Source of the DNA: Clusia tigrina
Taxonomy: Eukaryota; Arthropoda; Insecta; Diptera; Clusiidae
DNA length: 64,000 nucleotides
Assembly (NCBI GenBank): GCA_920105625.2
Contig: OV050030.1
Coordinates: 352,656,425-352,720,424, forward strand
Reading direction: 5' to 3'
The notes beneath the pieces were generated by a model. That model searched no databases. It was not told the DNA's origin and saw nothing but the letters and a program-made list of their open reading frames with translations. Both the position numbers and the translations under genes were made by a program. Every line of letters starts with the position of its first letter. The stretch's first letter is position 1. This document shows, piece by piece, positions 63,575 to 64,000 of this stretch.

Positions 63575-64000
63575 GGGGGAGTTTTTATCCCTTTTGTCAA
63601 TTTTACCCCCTAAATGTGGAACAATCCAAACAATGTATAGCCTATGTTATCCGAGGGGTTTTTCTGAAGACTCTCTGAAAATTTCATCAAAATCGGTCCA
63701 GCCGTTTTCGAGTGCATGCATTGCTTACATGCATGCATACATACATAGGGAGGGAAAGTTTTTATCCCATTTGCGAATTTCACCCCCTACATGTAAAAAA
63801 TCCAAACAATGTGTAGCGTATGTTACTCGCGAGTTTATTCTGAAAATTGCCTGAAAATTTCATCAAAATCGGTTCAGCCGTTTTCGAGTACATACGTTGC
63901 ATACAAACATACATACATACATGCAAACTTGTATATGGACAAAATCACGTGTTGACATAAAAGGTCATAACTCACGAACGCGTCGACCGATTTCGTGCAA
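63575..64000 (+). repeat. Right-edge monomer U113, 3' end cut by the window
   Basis: The copy contains modules A and B and the first part of module C, and stops inside the left arm of the C palindrome. It shares TTGCGAATTT in module B with U88 and U110, and CTTGTATATGG with several neighbours. It has a private ATGCATGC change in the CATA tract of module A. The array therefore continues to the right of the window. Confidence 0.95.

Larger units (their letters stand above)
1..64000 (+). repeat. Satellite DNA array, ~568-bp monomer, ~112.7 head-to-tail copies
   Basis: The same ~568-bp sequence recurs from the first to the last base with no interruption and always in the same orientation. Phased at the GGGGG box, the first full copy starts at 545, the last full copy at 63007 and the final partial copy at 63575, giving 111 complete monomers. 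Lengths are 568 bp except for 569 bp (U2, U7, U14, U16, U30, U39, U56, U111), 567 bp (U35, U38, U44), 561 bp (U5, U12) and 559 bp (U65); these sum exactly to the observed span. Most copies differ from the consensus at only a few positions by eye. Long, highly homogenised single-orientation arrays of this kind are typical of eukaryotic heterochromatic satellites, often centromeric or pericentromeric; that location is inferred. No gene, RNA or inserted element was seen anywhere in the window. Confidence 0.98.
50510..64000 (+). repeat. Array region 5b (U90-U113): trimer-rich right end
   Basis: Monomers start every 568 bp from 50510 to 62438 (U111, 569 bp), then 63007 and 63575. CTTGTGTATGG (U96, U97, U99, U100, U102, U103, U105-U108, U111) and CTTGTATATGG (U98, U101, U109, U112, U113) dominate. 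GATTATGTAGGGGG marks the entry to U97, U100, U103, U104 and U107. U106 resembles U96 and U99 (AATTTAACC, AAAACATCC) but has further changes (ACATTTAAAAC, GTATGCTAC). Confidence 0.88.

Noticed and set aside
565..63854. Over a hundred repeated open frames of 62, 71-73 and 86 codons on the plus strand
   Set aside because: They recur only because the satellite recurs. The 86- and 62-codon frames begin at TTG in most copies, are cut by stops in several (U22, U27, U51, U57, U70, U80), contain translated CATA tracts (HTYIH, HTNIHTYM) and show no codon-level constraint: variants are spread over all three codon positions. They are chance frames in noncoding DNA.
1..64000. CRISPR array
   Set aside because: The repeat unit is far too long (568 bp), there are no unique spacers between identical short repeats, no cas genes, and the simple-sequence tails are eukaryote-like.
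1..64000. Ribosomal DNA or another tandem gene array (histone, 5S, snRNA)
   Set aside because: No rRNA, histone, 5S or snRNA sequence is recognisable in the monomer, which at 568 bp with microsatellite tails has no room for a conserved gene plus spacer that I could identify.
1..64000. Assembly artefact (artificial expansion of one repeat)
   Set aside because: Not excluded for exact copies such as 53918-57325, but the many private variants, graded subfamilies and mixed block sizes argue that most of the array reflects real monomers. Read-depth and spanning-read checks would settle it.
1..64000. Integrated virus, plasmid or prokaryotic operon
   Set aside because: There are no replication, capsid, integrase, transposase or partition genes and no bacterial promoters or ribosome binding sites with credible downstream frames.

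Overview
The whole 64,000-base window is one uninterrupted satellite DNA array. A monomer of about 568 bp (roughly 37% GC by hand count) is repeated head to tail on one strand about 112.7 times: 111 full copies, a nearly complete copy at the left edge and a 426-bp partial copy at the right edge. I see no unique sequence, no credible protein-coding gene, no RNA gene and no inserted transposon. Both window ends lie inside monomers, so the true array is longer than the window.

The monomer is composite. Modules A (about 171 bp) and B (about 177 bp) are diverged direct duplicates, about 84% identical by hand alignment. Each opens with a G-rich box and ends in a (CATA)n tract. Module C (about 220 bp) carries an imperfect fold-back palindrome and ends in a (TA)n/(GATA)n tract. 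A core of about 22 bp occurs four times per monomer: forward in A, forward in B, inverted at the start of the C palindrome and forward at its end. Modules that end in short tetranucleotide tracts, together with this core, resemble the tails of mobile elements in arthropod genomes. That points to an arthropod, probably an insect, and to a satellite built from transposon fragments. This assignment is inference.

Using monomers numbered U1-U113 and phased at the GGGGG box, the layout is: (1) 1-10190, U1-U18, a higher-order pattern of five-, seven- and two-monomer blocks; (2) 10191-22118, U19-U39, near-consensus monomers mixed with a subfamily marked by CAGCTG, ATTCTTAAAA and an altered TA tail; (3) 22119-28365, U40-U50, containing monomers whose module A end was overwritten by module B sequence, and a four-monomer higher-order repeat; (4) 28366-34046, U51-U60, dominated by a segment of about 2.1 kb duplicated at an offset of 3409 bp; (5) 34047-64000, U61-U113, very regular 568-bp monomers with their own markers, and three- and six-monomer higher-order repeats, including a tandem 1704-bp duplication.

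No genes work together here. What the sequence records is array evolution: unequal exchange, local amplification, gene conversion between sub-repeats and slippage in simple tracts. A centromeric or other heterochromatic role is plausible for such an array but cannot be shown from sequence alone.
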